DNA of 29,308 bases from Mnemiopsis leidyi (lineage: Eukaryota; Ctenophora; Tentaculata; Lobata; Bolinopsidae), in the NCBI GenBank assembly GCA_000226015.1, contig JH153326.1, forward strand, positions 149,037 through 178,344, in the 5' to 3' direction. Position 1 is the first letter of the stretch. Every line of letters starts with the position of its first letter. Made by a program: the position numbers and the translations under genes. This document shows positions 29,150-29,308 of the stretch, one piece after another. The notes under the pieces are model-generated. The model did not search any database, was not told where the DNA came from, and worked only from the letters and a program-made list of their open reading frames with translations.

Positions 29150-29308
29150 TATTCAACTGCGTTGTTGATAACAGCTGGGGTAAAATGAAAAATTTCAAAT
29201 AAATTATCTCAAGCTCTCAAGAATTGTAAGAGGAAAAATAAAGCGAAATCAAGCATTTTACTAGTTTAGTCCACGTAAGGCACAGTTTTGCCCAATTGTT
29301 CACTTATC
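29150..29308. other. Window end, nothing recognised
   Basis: AT-rich sequence upstream of the MDP1-like gene and past the palindromic element, with no exon or repeat recognised. Confidence 0.4.

Overview
The window is nuclear DNA from a metazoan: AT-rich, with GT-AG introns, abundant minisatellites, a tRNA-derived SINE, several non-autonomous DNA transposons and two housekeeping genes whose protein sequences are animal-like. I cannot name the species. VPS50 is recognisable but clearly diverged from its vertebrate form. All gene models below were read by eye; exon junctions were checked by reading-frame phase and splice-site dinucleotides.

Layout. All genes are on the minus strand. Positions 407-9040 hold 22 coding exons of VPS50/syndetin (EARP tethering complex); the C-terminus lies beyond position 1. 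Its introns are full of tandem repeats, some of which include or abut the exon's own 5' splice site. Positions 9041-13985 are a gene-poor stretch: a decayed Penelope-like GIY-YIG fragment, a full-length tRNA-SINE with a small transposon nested in it, and a GC-rich patch of interleaved repeats. Positions 13986-26589 hold four diverged tandem paralogues, here called GIT-A (13986-15512), GIT-B (17105-18394), GIT-C (19730-21778) and GIT-D (24869-26589). Positions 27913-28830 hold an MDP1-like HAD phosphatase in three or more exons. A 173-bp nested-hairpin element lies at 28977-29149.

The GIT cluster is the most interesting content. Each gene is uninterrupted by introns, unlike its intron-rich neighbours. 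Each encodes a signal peptide, an N-terminal beta-rich domain that looks like a strongly diverged galectin fold, one ordinary Ig domain and one atypical Ig-like domain with Trp ahead of the first Cys. B, C and D end in a transmembrane helix; the cytoplasmic tails differ greatly (8 residues ending in KKHS in B, about 210 residues in C, a tail with a tandem 20-residue duplication in D). A carries an 8-bp tandem-duplication frameshift and lacks a membrane helix; D carries a frameshift at a C6 run. A and D share a short, nearly identical Ig segment that suggests gene conversion. Tandem array, divergent ectodomains, tails with tyrosine motifs (one ITIM-like) and broken copies together resemble self/non-self or immune receptor families such as cnidarian Alr. 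That role is an inference.
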